A stretch of DNA of 64,000 nucleotides from Beverwykella pulmonaria (GCA_001599595.1 BCHH01000008.1:2181690-2245689), one strand, 5' to 3'. Positions 1 to 10,111 are shown, counted from the first letter of the stretch. A program made the numbers and translations. Notes: generated from the sequence alone by a model not told the origin.

Positions 1-171
1 GCTGAGCCCGGAAGCCCAGAGGGCACTGTCAACGTGGTGAAGAAAATTGTAGCCAGCGGCTCTAGCGCCGCTGCGGGCGAATCAGCCAAGGAGAAGGAGG
101 ATGCAAAGATAGCTGAGACTGCCGACGAGGTCGCTGATACTGCGGCAAAGGTGGATGGCGCCGCGGCTTGA
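1..171 (+). CDS. 3' end of an unidentified acidic Ala/Lys/Glu-rich protein (partial)
   Basis: Frame 1 is open from the first base to a TGA at 169-171, giving 56 residues rich in Ala, Glu, Lys and Asp (for example AKEKEDAKIAETADEVAD) and ending DGAAA. Only the C-terminus lies in the window, so the family cannot be named. The low-complexity charged composition suggests a disordered tail. Codon use is GC-rich, like the other genes and unlike the AT-rich sequence that follows. The start and any introns lie upstream of the window. Confidence 0.65.
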   Translation, partial: AEPGSPEGTVNVVKKIVASGSSAAAGESAKEKEDAKIAETADEVADTAAKVDGAAA

Positions 172-3100
172 TCGCACCAAGCAAGTGATGATCGTGGTTC
201 TTTCCGGTATTTCTGTGTAGGATTCCCCTTTGCTCGTTTGGAGTTGGAGCGGGTTGGGCACAAGGTTGGGCGACTGGAAATGCGAGTACATGTCGAAGAG
301 CATATTTGGGTTCTTAGGTATGGAATTGATATATTCTTGTACACGTCTTACTCCAAGATCTAGTTTGTGAAAAATGCGAGGACCACCAACTACACGATAT
401 TTCTCCTTACGCGACACGCGCCCGATTCTAGTAACACGTCAAAAGGGATAGCGATGAATCTATGCTACTGAATGCGACTGAGTCATGCTATACTAATACC
501 GAGACTCCTCATCGCAGCTGGATCATCGCAAATGCACGCCCCCAAACGCCCGACCAACCCCCGCACGTCGATCATACGCGGCATCCGACGCCCTCTCACC
601 GTCTATATAGACCCCAATCTTTCTCCAACCCCTGGAGGAAAAGAGCCCCCTGAAATCCAAAAGACTACGATTATGAGTGGGGATCTATTTTAATAGCGAG
701 ATCTATAAATTTTGCGAGCTTCCTTGAATGGAGCACTAAAGTGCACAGCACGATGGAATATGCTTCGAGATCTGCGCGTGTTGCATCTAAGATTTTCCTG
801 ACTAGAAAACTGAGCACTCCCATTACATGGAGAGATTCCCTGCTGGAGCTCAAAATTTTGGTATTTTGGACTGATGCTCTATCGAGTCTTGTCGAAATGC
901 AAGGGCCAACGCCTGATGGGTTTCTAGCAAGGTTTAACTGTTCGATAAGTACAAAAGTAACACCAGAAAGGAGGCATAGTTTGAGGATTGCCTGTTTTGC
1001 GCTTTCAAAGATAACTACTACAAGTGGTATGCGACTTTCAAGCGAGAAGATGCACAACTTCGAGAACATGGAAAACTTCCTCCCGGAATTCCCAAATGTT
1101 GGTCACTATCGACGAATTTCTGTTCAGTCTAGCCTAAATCCTGGGGAATATCCACGTACGGAAGCTGCGTTAAAAAGGTCATTTACCAGTGCTTTGGGTG
1201 TTCGGTACTCCTTAGCTGATTGTCGGTCGCGATGGAAATATGAGCAGAGCTCCTGCTTGATTTTAAAAATATCTTGGAATACACGCATGTTCGTCTTCCA
1301 AAATTGGGATATGATAGACCCATGGATCTCTGCTGCAGGTGCTACCGCGCACCGAACGCTATATTTGGCTCCTCTCTGCTATATTTGACAGGTTAGCATC
1401 TTAAATAATTATGTTCCATCTCCGCCGCATGTTTGTCCAATCAAATATTCCGAAGCATCACCGCAAGATGCCCATTGGATCTATGCTACAAAACTCGAAC
1501 GGACTCGGAATACGTCTGCTCGGCACTTCCTTTCCAGAGATTGATCAATATCATGCGATGGGAAGATCTCCTGCTGGAGTCTATCGAAATAACAGAGGTG
1601 CAACTTTTAGGATATCTGCAGCGAAATCGTACCACGATCTAACCATGTGGAGATCGTTGCTTGGTCAGACTTGTTCTACAAATTCAATAAGTCTGGAAAT
1701 TGGTTTATGCCTTATTACGGACGATCAAAGTGAACATAGCTAATTTCTCAAAGACTTGACCATGGTTTCGCGGACTTGCTTTCCATAGAAGTATGAAATA
1801 CAATAGATATCTCTATCAAGACTTCCGCAATAAAACTAGACAACATTCCCAATATGATAGAAGCTGTTGTTTGGGTTGAGAGCATACCTTTCCAAATCAA
1901 TTACAGTCGGTAGTTATAACTTAATGAATTCGCTTTGGCTGAGCTTGTTGGAAAGAAGGCGAGCACCTCAAGATAAGTTCTGCAGCAAAATTGAGACATG
2001 ATTCTGAAATATGTTGTCTGTGCGCAGAAGCACTTAAAAGCTTCACTACCGTTACTATGACTGTTATACTAATCTAATCGGAATTATCAAAGCAAACTTG
2101 AGAAGAGGCGATAACCTGCAACAAAAGGGTCACTAGTTATACGTTATGAGATAGATTTCTTTGGGAGGTACACTGTTCATACACTAAAATCTTTGTAACA
2201 CCCCCGAGTATGTTGTTGCTAAGCTCAAGCTACGAATTTGATATGACTGTTCTCCATCTGAAAAGAGCTCAAGGGTTTTGTATTGCCAACATATTCTGCC
2301 GCTTCTAATCGATCTGTCACCAAAATCTCATTCAGATCTGGGTAATAGTTGGCAACAAAAATAAACTGAAGATCGAAACATGGGGAGTCGCTCGAGACTC
2401 CCACCATATAGTTGGGAAAAGTCTAGACCTATTAACTTATGCTCTCTGTAATAAGCCGACATACTTTAATGCAACGCATGGAAAAGAACTTGCTCGCCAG
2501 CCTCTATTCAGCTCCTTAGCTGTAGTGCCCATGTCGTTCCCAAAGCGAATTTCAGCGATCCATATGGTGTCTCTATGTCTGGAAGACAGTCGAAAGAAAG
2601 AAAATGAGCTCTTGTGGTGGAAAGTACTGCGCCGACTTGAGAAAAGTACACTTCAGCGAAAGCTTGATCCAAGAATGAATAGTAGACTTGTGCTGTTCTG
2701 CGAATTCTCAGCAAAGGATAAACTTTTCCAGATCGGTTGTATGGCTGTTCTGGACTGAAAAGAGATGAAAGGTTATACAAACCAAATGAATTGAGCTAGA
2801 TGAGCTTGTTATATGTCTTAGATCTAGAGTAGATTGACATTTAAAGAAGGTCTATATTATGGTTAAATGTTGATACTATCATTTTATGGCTGTCTTGCCA
2901 TTGGAGATAAACAAAAACAACGGTAAAGAAGATACATGGGGGAATATTGTATGCTAATATGCTACACACAGCGTTCAACCAAAAGTACCCTTTCAAATAT
3001 GTTATGGTGGCTATATGTTCTTCTCAGGCATTCTTTACAGTCAAAAGTCGACCTTTAGCTTGGTGAAGTTAAAATCAATAGCAGAGAGAAATACCACTTA

Positions 3101-4212
3101 TGACCGTTCCGGAGAGAGGAGTCTAAAACCATACGCAGCATGAGCCACGAGCAGCTCAAATCAGCGCTTCACCGTGTTTGTTATAAAAGCATTGGGAATC
3201 CTCGTTGACGAGCGAGTTCTGCAGCTTGAGCATGCCATCTTGCCAAAAAGCGAACATCGACCAAAACTACGTGTCTGACGAGCAGCCAGTTTGATATGCG
3301 ATTGTTTGGTGTTGGGAAAGAACAAAGTCAATCTGCGTAGAGGTTAGGGATAGAGCGGTGGACCTGGACGGAGACACAAATCCAAAAGGACTTCAGTCCG
3401 ATAGCATGAGACCTGACTGCCTCAACAAACCACAAAATTGACCAAGAGCCATCGAATAAGGTCATGGCCGTATGCCATGGTTATGAAAGCTTATTTTTAG
3501 ACTATACTGCAACACATTCTTCTCTTTTTCCTACACCAAATTTGTGCATACGTCTGCCCGATTACTCTAGACTTCAACGGGGAGAGTACAAGACTCGAAA
3601 GACGAGAACTCATATTTCAATAGTACGTCCTTGTCCTTCGGTACATGTCAGGTTGCGTATACAGAAAACAAAATAGACAACCGGACGCTACATGGAGTCC
3701 GGTGGAGGCTTTGGTATTCTTGCGGACCTGAACGGTTCCTGGGGACGTAGGTATAGATAGATATGGGAGCATACATACATGGTTAATGCAGCGTGGGGTG
3801 CTAGTGATGCGTATCGTTGTTCCGAACTAGTACGGCAGGGAGAATTGTGCATTAACAATATTCCTCTGCGCGGAAGCGGTCAAAGTAATGTTAAGTTCGC
3901 TGGAGCTCGAAAAGAAAGGCAGACAGTGGCAGATGATGGGGATAAAAGTACATACTTACTGGACGAGTGACAGCTTGTAGGATGCGTTATATTAGCCTTC
4001 AGTACTCCACGGAAGCATAGCAACAACACGTATTGAATTATATGCCTTTTCATTTCGATATAGTGTTACAGGTTTGATACCATGAAGCATGGCGTCCTGA
4101 GAGGCTTTTCGTGTCTCATTTCACTTCGCACCACCGACTGATGGACTCAATGTATGCCATCCAGATGGAAATCCCGAACTCCACATCCGCCTGCTACCAT
4201 GAGAGAAAACGG
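172..4212. other. Gene-free stretch, AT-rich from about 700 to 3100
   Basis: No convincing gene. About 700-3100 is visibly AT-rich, with short broken reading frames. A motif of the form GATGGnnAGATnnCCTGCTGGAG occurs in three degenerate versions near 818-845, 1232-1262 and 1555-1585. The third translates as WEDLLLESIEITEVQLLGYL, which is loosely like a leucine-rich segment of fungal F-box proteins, but stops interrupt every frame. The tract reads as old, mutated duplicated sequence. From 3170 to 4100 base composition returns towards normal, but I see no gene there. Confidence 0.5.
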
Positions 4213-4729
4213 TTAGTCAAAGGGGTTGGTGCGGGTTCCCCAGTAGGTGAGGAACAAGCTGAGGCCGACGGTCTCGAGAATACGGGCAACGGCGCCGACA
4301 GCAATTGTGTCGAGGGGGCGCTTCTCGGTGAGGACCTGGGAGACGATCTGGGATGTAGTTAGCACGGCGAATGGTGTGGAGGTGTACGGCTTCGTGATGA
4401 CGCACAGATGGTGCAGAGCTGGCGAAGAAGATGAGGGAGCCCAGGTACGCAGCGCCCTTGTATGAGAGAGTTCCGGTGGCGTTGATCAGAGCGCCGACAC
4501 CATAAGACTGGATGGCCGAGCCGAGCAGCGAGCTTCCCCACGAAGCAGCGGCGGTGGCGCCCTCCTTGGACTTGAAGAACTCCTCGCTGGAGGACGCGCG
4601 CTGGGCACGGCGGTGGGCATCACCGAAGACGGGGCCGAGGACGGCGAGGGAGATGGCGTGGTTGAAGGCGGTGCCGAGGGCAATGGCGGAGGGCTTGACG
4701 GGTGGGAGGTCTACGAGACGGTTAGCCAT
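4213..4729 (-). CDS. Small multi-pass membrane protein, DUF1761-like
   Basis: Two exons on the minus strand (4729-4406 and 4347-4213) encode 152 residues beginning MANRLVDLPPVKPSAIA. The 58-nt intron (4348-4405) has donor GTGCGT, branch site TGCTAAC and acceptor CCCAG, and splicing keeps the frame. At least four hydrophobic segments are visible: near residues 12-33, in the SSLLGSAIQSYGVGALI stretch, in GAAYLGSLIFFASSAPS, and near the C-terminus (TVGLSLFLTYWGTRTNPF). The layout and the YKGAAYLGSLIFF/YWGTR motifs match fungal proteins usually annotated DUF1761; this is from memory of the family, with no search. Function is unknown. The frame extends to an ATG at 4840, and an upstream GTAAGC donor could splice an extra N-terminus, so the start is the least certain part. 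Divergent from the Dabb gene. Confidence 0.75.
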
Positions 4730-5449
4730 GGATATACCTCTTGGAGGGCCAATTTGCGTTGCGCCTGGAGATGGGCGGTGCCTTTCCGACGAGCTTCGAC
4801 AGGGCGGGCGGGGGCGAGGGAGCTTACAGTGGAGAGACATGGCGGATGGGTGGGATGAATTGAGTGTGGTGGTTGTGTGTGTGCAAGTGCTGCGAGGGTG
4901 GGGATGGTTGCAGAGGACAGGGAATGCAAAGGCTTTTGTACCTCCCGTGCCCGCGCCAGCTCCGGTCTATATCGTGACCTGCCTGTGACGTAGTCGTGGT
5001 TGCTGCCAAGCGCTGCCCAATCATGTGGGCGCCTTGAAGGGGGACAAGCATACCCGCACTTCCTTGGACTTCCTTGACGCGCAGCAGAATCTGCCATGAT
5101 GGAGCGCCAGAGAATTGCCATTTTCCCCCGCAAGTCGCATCGCCATGGCATTATCTGACGTCATGATTGCTTTCCCTCTCGCGATCCCGAGATCTCGCGG
5201 AGGCCCGAGCGCGGCATTTGCGCGGCGCACCCTTTGGGTTAGATCGCTTTGAGTACACATCGCAACATCAGGCGGCGCAGGCGTTCAACCAGCGTAACTC
5301 CCTCACCGTCGCCGTCGCACTGCCCTCGGCCGCTGCATAGAATCTGGCTACGCTTCCTGTCTGATAAAAGGCTCCTTCTCCGTAGCAAACCGCGTTTGAC
5401 GCCTCGACGCCTCGGCGCAGCCGCATCGCATGTCCATCTACCTTCCACC
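4730..5449. promoter_or_regulatory. Shared upstream region of a divergent gene pair
   Basis: About 720 bp separates the start codons of the DUF1761-like gene (minus) and the Dabb gene (plus). A TGACGTCA palindrome is present at 5157-5164; this is the classic CREB/ATF-type bZIP site, and its regulatory use here is inference. No additional gene is supported; the long Arg-rich frame from 5249 into the Dabb gene is upstream low-complexity sequence. Confidence 0.4.
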
Positions 5450-6052
5450 ATGATCTTCCCAAAGCGGGCAACGGGCACCATCGTCCTGATTCTGATATTC
5501 GTCTCCTTCACCGCCATCCTCAGGTCTAGGTTGAACCCAGTGGTGTGGCTGTCTTTGGCGCTAGCACCTAAACCTCCGCCTGTTGCGCCGTTCACGACCC
5601 ACATCGTTCTGTTTCAATTCAAGGACGGCACGAGCCCCATCACTATCAAAGAGGTTTGTGCATAGAAAGAGATAAAAAAAGAAAAGAAAAAAAAGACTGC
5701 ATGCTGAAGCAGGGTAGATGACCTCGAAGATGCTCGCGCTGAAGAAAACATGCATCCATCCCAGCACCCGCGCGCCCTATATCCTCTCCATCTCCGGCGG
5801 AAAGGACATCTCGATTGAAGACTCGCAGGTACGCTCGTAGCTTTCCCCATCACCGCGCCCATGTACCTGCTCACGTGCATCTAGAATGGCATAACCCACG
5901 CCTTCATCATGCAATTCTACTCCAACGAGGACAGAGACTACTATGTGGACCAGGATCCGGCCCACCAGGAATTCAAGGCCGCGGCCAAGTCGGTGCTGGA
6001 AAAGGCCCAGGTAATAGACTTTCGCGATGGTGTATATACCAACTCGGATTAG
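5450..6052 (+). CDS. Membrane-anchored Dabb (stress-responsive alpha/beta-barrel) domain protein
   Basis: Three exons (5450-5653, 5718-5828, 5885-6052) encode 160 residues. Introns of 64 and 56 nt have GTTTGT..TAG and GTACGC..TAG ends, and the joined frame is continuous to TAG. Residues about 8-27 form one hydrophobic segment (TGTIVLILIFVSFTAILRS), probably a signal anchor. From about residue 50 the protein reads THIVLFQFKDGTS, then CIHPSTRAPYILSISGGKD and HAFIMQFYSNEDRDYYV, ending with the DPAHQEFK motif. This order is diagnostic of the Dabb family (PF07876), small dimeric ferredoxin-like barrels. Family members take part in stress responses or polyketide cyclisation; no substrate can be inferred here. 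The ATG at 5450 sits in CCACCATG. The in-frame upstream ATG at 5249 would add a low-complexity basic leader and was not chosen. Confidence 0.88.
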
Positions 6053-6595
6053 GTACGAAGCAAGGGGTGGGGCCTGTTCATTTTGGTTTTTTGGTAGCCT
6101 CGGAGCCGTGCAGTGCATGCGGCGAACGTTGGGCACACCTGTATTTAACGCGAACATAGCGACAAGATACCCAACTGAGATATTCAAAGAACACCGGGAG
6201 GCTGGTCGTATCCTTCATCGCTCTCTTGCTAGATGGAAGGCGGGCTTATTGTTTGGCAGCTTGCTGCTGACGAGTGTCTGCCGCGCTGCACGATGAGATC
6301 TAATAAATTTTCCAACTCTCTCTAAAAATGTCCGCTGTCGAATACTTAATACACCGGAATGCCTCCCTCATACACTGGGTGCATGCCGTCGTGGATACTC
6401 CACTTGAATCTAACGCGTCTCGCTCCCCCCTGGCGCGCCCCACCTCGCGAATTCGCACAATGACAGTTTCAGCCCGTTATCCTTGCGTTTTCCATCCTCT
6501 CCTGCCTAAAATTATTTCTCTGTATATATATGAAATAATTTTCGAAACCCACATACAAAACAGCAAGCAATGCCACTGACTTACACAAGTCAACA
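6053..6595. other. Intergenic, no gene seen
   Basis: Downstream of the Dabb gene. Short frames only. A TATATATA-like tract occurs near 6520 and is otherwise unremarkable. Confidence 0.5.
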
Positions 6596-6678
6596 TCCTC
6601 CGTGGCGCAATTGGCTAGCGCGTTCGACTGTTAGTTACGAGTTTTAAAACCTGTGCTTACGTAATCGAGAGGTTGGTG

Positions 6679-6711
6679 CACGGGTGTGCAAGAATTGAGC
6701 GCGCAGGGGCC
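6679..6711 (+). repeat. Left terminal inverted repeat (33 bp)
   Basis: Begins CACGGGTGTGCAAG and ends GCGCAGGGGCC. It is the exact reverse complement of 8050-8082. Confidence 0.95.
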
Positions 6712-6746
6712 ACCACCAATCGCAAAAATCGAGTATATTCAAATTA

Positions 6747-7994
6747 TTACCACAATGCGCTTTTGATTCGCACCTGCGGTTGTTCCTGAACTAATTTACA
6801 GCGATGGGGCATCTCCCTAATACGATCTTGAATTTCCTTGAGTGTTATCTTATCCTATTCTGCCTGGATATTGGCCTTAAATTGAGCTACAGTTGACCAC
6901 CTCCGACCAGCTAATCTACCCTTTATAATATTCTAGCATGCCTTAATAGGGTTAAGATCAGGTGATTGAGGAGGATGGACAAGTATAAGCAGGCCTGCGT
7001 CCTGTTTTAGGTGTGCTGGCACGCTGTTTAGCAACTTGATTCTGTGGCTTGGATCACTATCCTCCTGCAGGTAGTATTTGACGCTGTAACAGGCTTCCAA
7101 AGCCTGGATCTGCTTAATGTGTTCTAGCAGTATCTTTTAAGCGTAAAACACCTGCGTCATACAGTTGCCTTTTGGTGTTGCGTCCTCCTTTGCCTTAGTA
7201 TCTTTATATACTTTGACACGTTCCTAAAAGGCAGTATCAAGCTCATATTTTATCTGCTTAGGCTTAGGTTGTTTGCGCTGCTTTTCTAAAGGCTCTACAG
7301 GGTCCTTATAAAAAATAAGTCTACCCTTGTGGTTGTATGAGACGCCAGCCGCAACGTGAACAGTAACATCNAAAGAACCCTCTAGTTCTACCTTATTTAT
7401 CCCTCTTTCTTGCCCTGGGTAACGCAGCTCATATTCAGCAACCTTCATCAACTTAATTAACTAGAAGTGTGCCTTATCTGTGAACCAAACACGCTGCCAG
7501 AAGCCTGTTATAGTGTCTTTTTGGTGTAAAGCGCNATAGGAGCAGCAAAGACCTTAATTTTTTTCTAAGATCTTCTTCTAAAATGGTTTCTTAAACCGCC
7601 TAGCTCCTGCCTTGCTTGCGTAGTATTGTAGAGTACGTAGCGTGGCTGAAATTCCTAGCTCTTTAACCTAATCTGCGTAGCCCATTTCATAGATTTGGTC
7701 ATTCTAGTCTGTTATTTTTGCGAGGTTGGACGCAGATACTAAGGGCTTGCAGCCTAAGGTAGAGCTGGTTTTTCAGGTTCTTCTAACTGCAGCTTGGCCT
7801 ATAGCTTCTCGTTTTGCGATCCAGGTGCGCGCGGTAGAGGGAGGTATATTAATAGCTGGAAGTCGTGCGATATCGCCAGTTGTTTGGTCATTTCGCCTCG
7901 AATCAAAGGCGTCGAAGAATCTATTACGTTTAATAGTATCGTGCTCGCGTCGATCAGTCTTTTTATCGCGTTTTTTAGGTGTGGTTGGAGCCAT
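6747..7994 (-). pseudogene. Tc1-type DDE transposase pseudogene
   Basis: Reading leftward from an ATG at 7994 (MAPTTPKKRDKK) there is a helix-turn-helix-like N-terminus, then FTDKAHF (first catalytic Asp region), DVTVHVAAGVSYNHKG, EDSDPSHR (second Asp region) and HPPQSPDLNPI, the hallmark of the Tc1/IS630 DDE_3 domain, ending at TAA 6747. About 416 codons, a normal length for the family. The frame has many stops. Several fall where Trp is expected, such as the positions after ACxxNIIKG and after AEx, which fits TGG to TAG change. NPIK occurs where NPIE is usual, so the third catalytic acid is lost by a G-to-A type change. These transitions in a TpG context are what RIP produces, though I infer RIP from pattern only. 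Confidence 0.88.
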
Positions 7995-8049
7995 GTGTGG
8001 TGTTGAAGTCGGTATGAGGGCTTTGTTTTGAAGTTCTGATCGAAAGCGG

Positions 8050-8082
8050 GGCCCCTGCGCGCTCAATTCTTGCACACCCGTG
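8050..8082 (-). repeat. Right terminal inverted repeat (33 bp)
   Basis: Reads GGCCCCTGCGCGC at its inner end and CACACCCGTG at its outer end. Exact reverse complement of 6679-6711. Confidence 0.95.
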
Positions 8083-8204
8083 GTGGTTACCCGGGGGAGA
8101 TTCCTATTTTACATTTTACGTTTATTAGCTTGACTTCGCCACCACCTTCAACCCAAATCTACTGAAGTCACTCTCATAGGTCCTTCAAAAGTTCAAATTC
8201 CACA

Positions 8205-8267
8205 ATGAAGTTCTTTTCTATTATTCTACTCGGCGCTGCAAACCTAGCGGCGAATGTACCCTTCTGA
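8205..8267 (+). pseudogene. Relic of a small secreted-protein gene (signal peptide only)
   Basis: An ATG in context CACAATGAAG starts MKFFSIILLGAANLAA, a textbook secretory signal peptide with a Lys at position 2, a hydrophobic core and small residues at the cleavage site. The next codons read NVPF and then TGA at 8265-8267. A GTAAGC donor at 8272 and an acceptor-like CCCCAG near 8335-8340, with CTAATC upstream, look like a surviving intron. No mature domain follows before the next gene on the other strand. It reads as the decayed 5' end of an effector-like gene. A 20-residue frame alone could arise by chance, so confidence is moderate. Confidence 0.4.
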
Positions 8268-8369
8268 ACAGCGTAAGCGAAACCCTTTTCACACTGGCCC
8301 ATTGTCAAATAGCTCGAAATGTAGCTAATCGAACCCCAGCTCATCCCATATCAATCATACAAAGGCTCA

Positions 8370-9214
8370 TTACTCATGTAGTATCCTTTTCGCTTTTCCC
8401 TTGTTGTTGAGCAGCTCATGCTGCCCATTATCGTTGCCATCCCCATTCCCATCGTGATTTGATGTATTCCAAAGTTGTTCAGCGTGCTCATCTTCGATAT
8501 GCCGCAAGAACTTTGATTTCTTTATGCTCGTTTCGCACAACGGACACACAATGGATGGTCCAATCTCCCCGTTAATTGCTCGTCGAAGCTCCTCTTTCCT
8601 GGTGTGAAATTCAGACTTTAGATGGGCATCGAGCTTATCGAGTCTCCATCTCTTCTCCCACTCATCAGCTGATACGGAAGGGTCTAAAGAACACAAGATA
8701 CAATTCAAGTCGCCGGTTGCGTACAGATCCGTCTGGTGAAATTCGTGTTAGTGACCGTCTATAATTGGAAGTGCGAATGGATGCACACTCACCATATTGT
8801 GGAAGCTGTACCAGGCGACTTCGGTGAAGGTTCCAGAGCAGCAGCAGTTCTCAGGTCACGAGCAGCGTAGGATTGCTCACGCTCCTCCACCTCAGCAAAC
8901 TCACGACGAAGGCGCGCCGCCTCTAGGGCAGCAGCAGCCTGCCGCTCCTCAGCAAGAAGCAAGGCAAGACGCTTCGCACGCTTCTCCGATTGCACTCTCT
9001 CCCACTCTTCCTCAGACACCCACAGGCTACATTTCGCATGGACTGCGATACAACCAGCACACTCCCCGGAGCGAGTGTCGACAAAACAACGCAATTTCTC
9101 CTTCTGACAGCGAGCGCAACCAGACGACATTTCGGTACCGCGGACACGAACACGTTCGGCGCGGGCGCGACGGTTCTCGGTTGAAGTCGGTTTCGATTTC
9201 AGGACCTTGGGCAT
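8370..9214 (-). pseudogene. Zn2Cys6 plus C2H2 zinc-finger protein gene with a frame break
   Basis: Exon 1 (9214-8793) starts MPKVLKSKPTSTENRRA. Residues 33-62 hold C-x2-C-x6-C-x8-C-x2-C-x6-C (Cys 33, 36, 43, 52, 55, 62), exactly the fungal Zn2Cys6 spacing, followed by an Arg/Ala/Glu-rich coiled-coil-like stretch. After an intron with GTGAGT donor, CACTAAC branch and CACCAG acceptor (8733-8792), exon 2 (8732-8370) begins TDLYATGDLNCILC. It carries a C-x2-C..H-x5-H element and a second finger CPLCETSIKKSK..H-x4-H. The exons join only if the last part of exon 1 is read in another frame (FTEVAWYSFHNM), so a 1-nt shift lies near 8825-8845, close to a GCT repeat. Either a pseudogene or an assembly error. 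I do not recognise the family; DNA or RNA binding is likely from the fingers. Confidence 0.6.
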
Positions 9215-9489
9215 GGTCAGGACAGGACGAACGGAAACAGGAATCCACCAAGCAGGACAACACTCCTTTATACCCAGACAACCACGGACGGCACAGCAAG
9301 GGTAAGGGTGTCGGGACGACACTGCCAAAGGGGGGAATAATGTTACGGTTTGAAGAAGCTGCACGGATACGGGTTGTAGATGAGGAACCAACCCCGCCAA
9401 CGAACAAACAAAACCCTGTCAACGGGCGCAGCACGGCGCGCACGCGGGCGCAAAGGAACAGCGAGGATTCGCACAGGTAAGCGAGGCAC

Positions 9490-9950
9490 GTGACAGAAGA
9501 TATCCCGCCAAGACATAGGAAACTCGGGAGAATTGGAGGATCCTCGATATCCCGCCAAGGGATGGGAAACTCGGGAGAATTGGAGGATCCTCGATATCCC
9601 GCCAAGGGATGGNNNNNNNNNNNNNNNNNNNNNNNNNNNNNNNNNNNNNNNNNNNNNNNNNNNNNNNNNNNNNNNNNNNNNNNNNNNNNNNNNNNNNNNN
9701 NNNNNNNNNNNNNNNNNNNNNNNNNNNNNNNNNNNNNNNNNNNNNNNNNNNNNNNNNNNNNNNNNNNNNNNNNNNNNNNNNNNNNNNNNNNNNNNNNNNN
9801 NNNNNNNNNNNNNNNNNNNNNNNNNNNNNNNNNNNNNNNNNNNNNNNNNNNNNNNNNNNNNNNNNNNNNNNNNNNNNNNNNNNNNNNNNNNNNNNNNNNN
9901 NGGGAGAATTGGAGGATCCTCGATATCCCGCCAAGGGATGGGAGACTCGG
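9490..9950. repeat. 47-bp minisatellite spanning an assembly gap
   Basis: A 47-bp unit starting GGGAGAATTGGAGGATCC and ending CAAGGGATGGGAAACTC is present at 9529-9575. It begins again at 9576, runs into 289 Ns (9613-9901) and resumes at 9902 to about 9948 with one change (GAGACTC). A diverged partial unit starts near 9500. Each unit contains the inverted element GGATCC..GATATCC. The gap was probably left because the array could not be assembled, so true copy number is unknown. Confidence 0.9.
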
Positions 9951-10111
9951 GATTCTATGGGCAAAGAGGAAATATATAAGGAAGGCAGTTTCCTATGTTA
10001 TGTTGGATCTTTGTAGTCAACTCAAATAACTTCACTCGTCTCTTACCCAGATTGATACAGCAAGTTAGTTAGTCAATTTATTGATTGGATTTACCACCCC
10101 TCTGTCTTATA

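Larger units (their letters stand above)
6679..8082 (-). mobile_element. Tc1/mariner-type DNA transposon, 1404 bp, inactivated
   Basis: Bounded by perfect 33-bp terminal inverted repeats and filled by one transposase pseudogene on the minus strand. The flanks are GTG at 6676-6678 and GTG at 8083-8085, which could be a 3-bp duplication; the TA duplication normal for Tc1/mariner elements is not visible. It sits inside a tRNA-Asn gene. Single Ns at 7371 and 7535 are assembly ambiguities. Confidence 0.9.
6596..8099 (+). pseudogene. tRNA-Asn(GTT) gene with anticodon-loop intron, split by a transposon
   Basis: 5' part 6596-6678: acceptor strand TCCTCCG, D-arm GGCGCAATTGGCTAGCGC, and an anticodon arm with stem TTCGA/TCGAG and anticodon GTT at 6630-6632. 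A 30-nt intron (6634-6663) sits after position 37, where eukaryotic tRNA introns normally lie. The sequence then runs into the T stem (GGTTGGTG) and stops at 6678, where the transposon inverted repeat begins. 3' part 8083-8099: GTGGTT, then CGGGGGA at 8092-8098, which pairs along its whole length with TCCTCCG (one G-T pair), followed by G. A TTTT Pol III-type terminator lies at 8107-8110. Between GTGGTT and the acceptor strand only AC C remains, so about 7 nt of the T-arm are missing. The gene cannot give a normal tRNA as it stands; other genomic copies presumably supply this tRNA. Confidence 0.8.

Noticed and set aside
741..1388. 215-codon frame in the AT-rich block
   Set aside because: Composition and internal repetition fit degenerate sequence; the reading frame does not follow the repeated motif consistently.
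5249..5449. Upstream in-frame extension of the Dabb gene
   Set aside because: Arg/Ser-rich low-complexity sequence before a much better start context at 5450.
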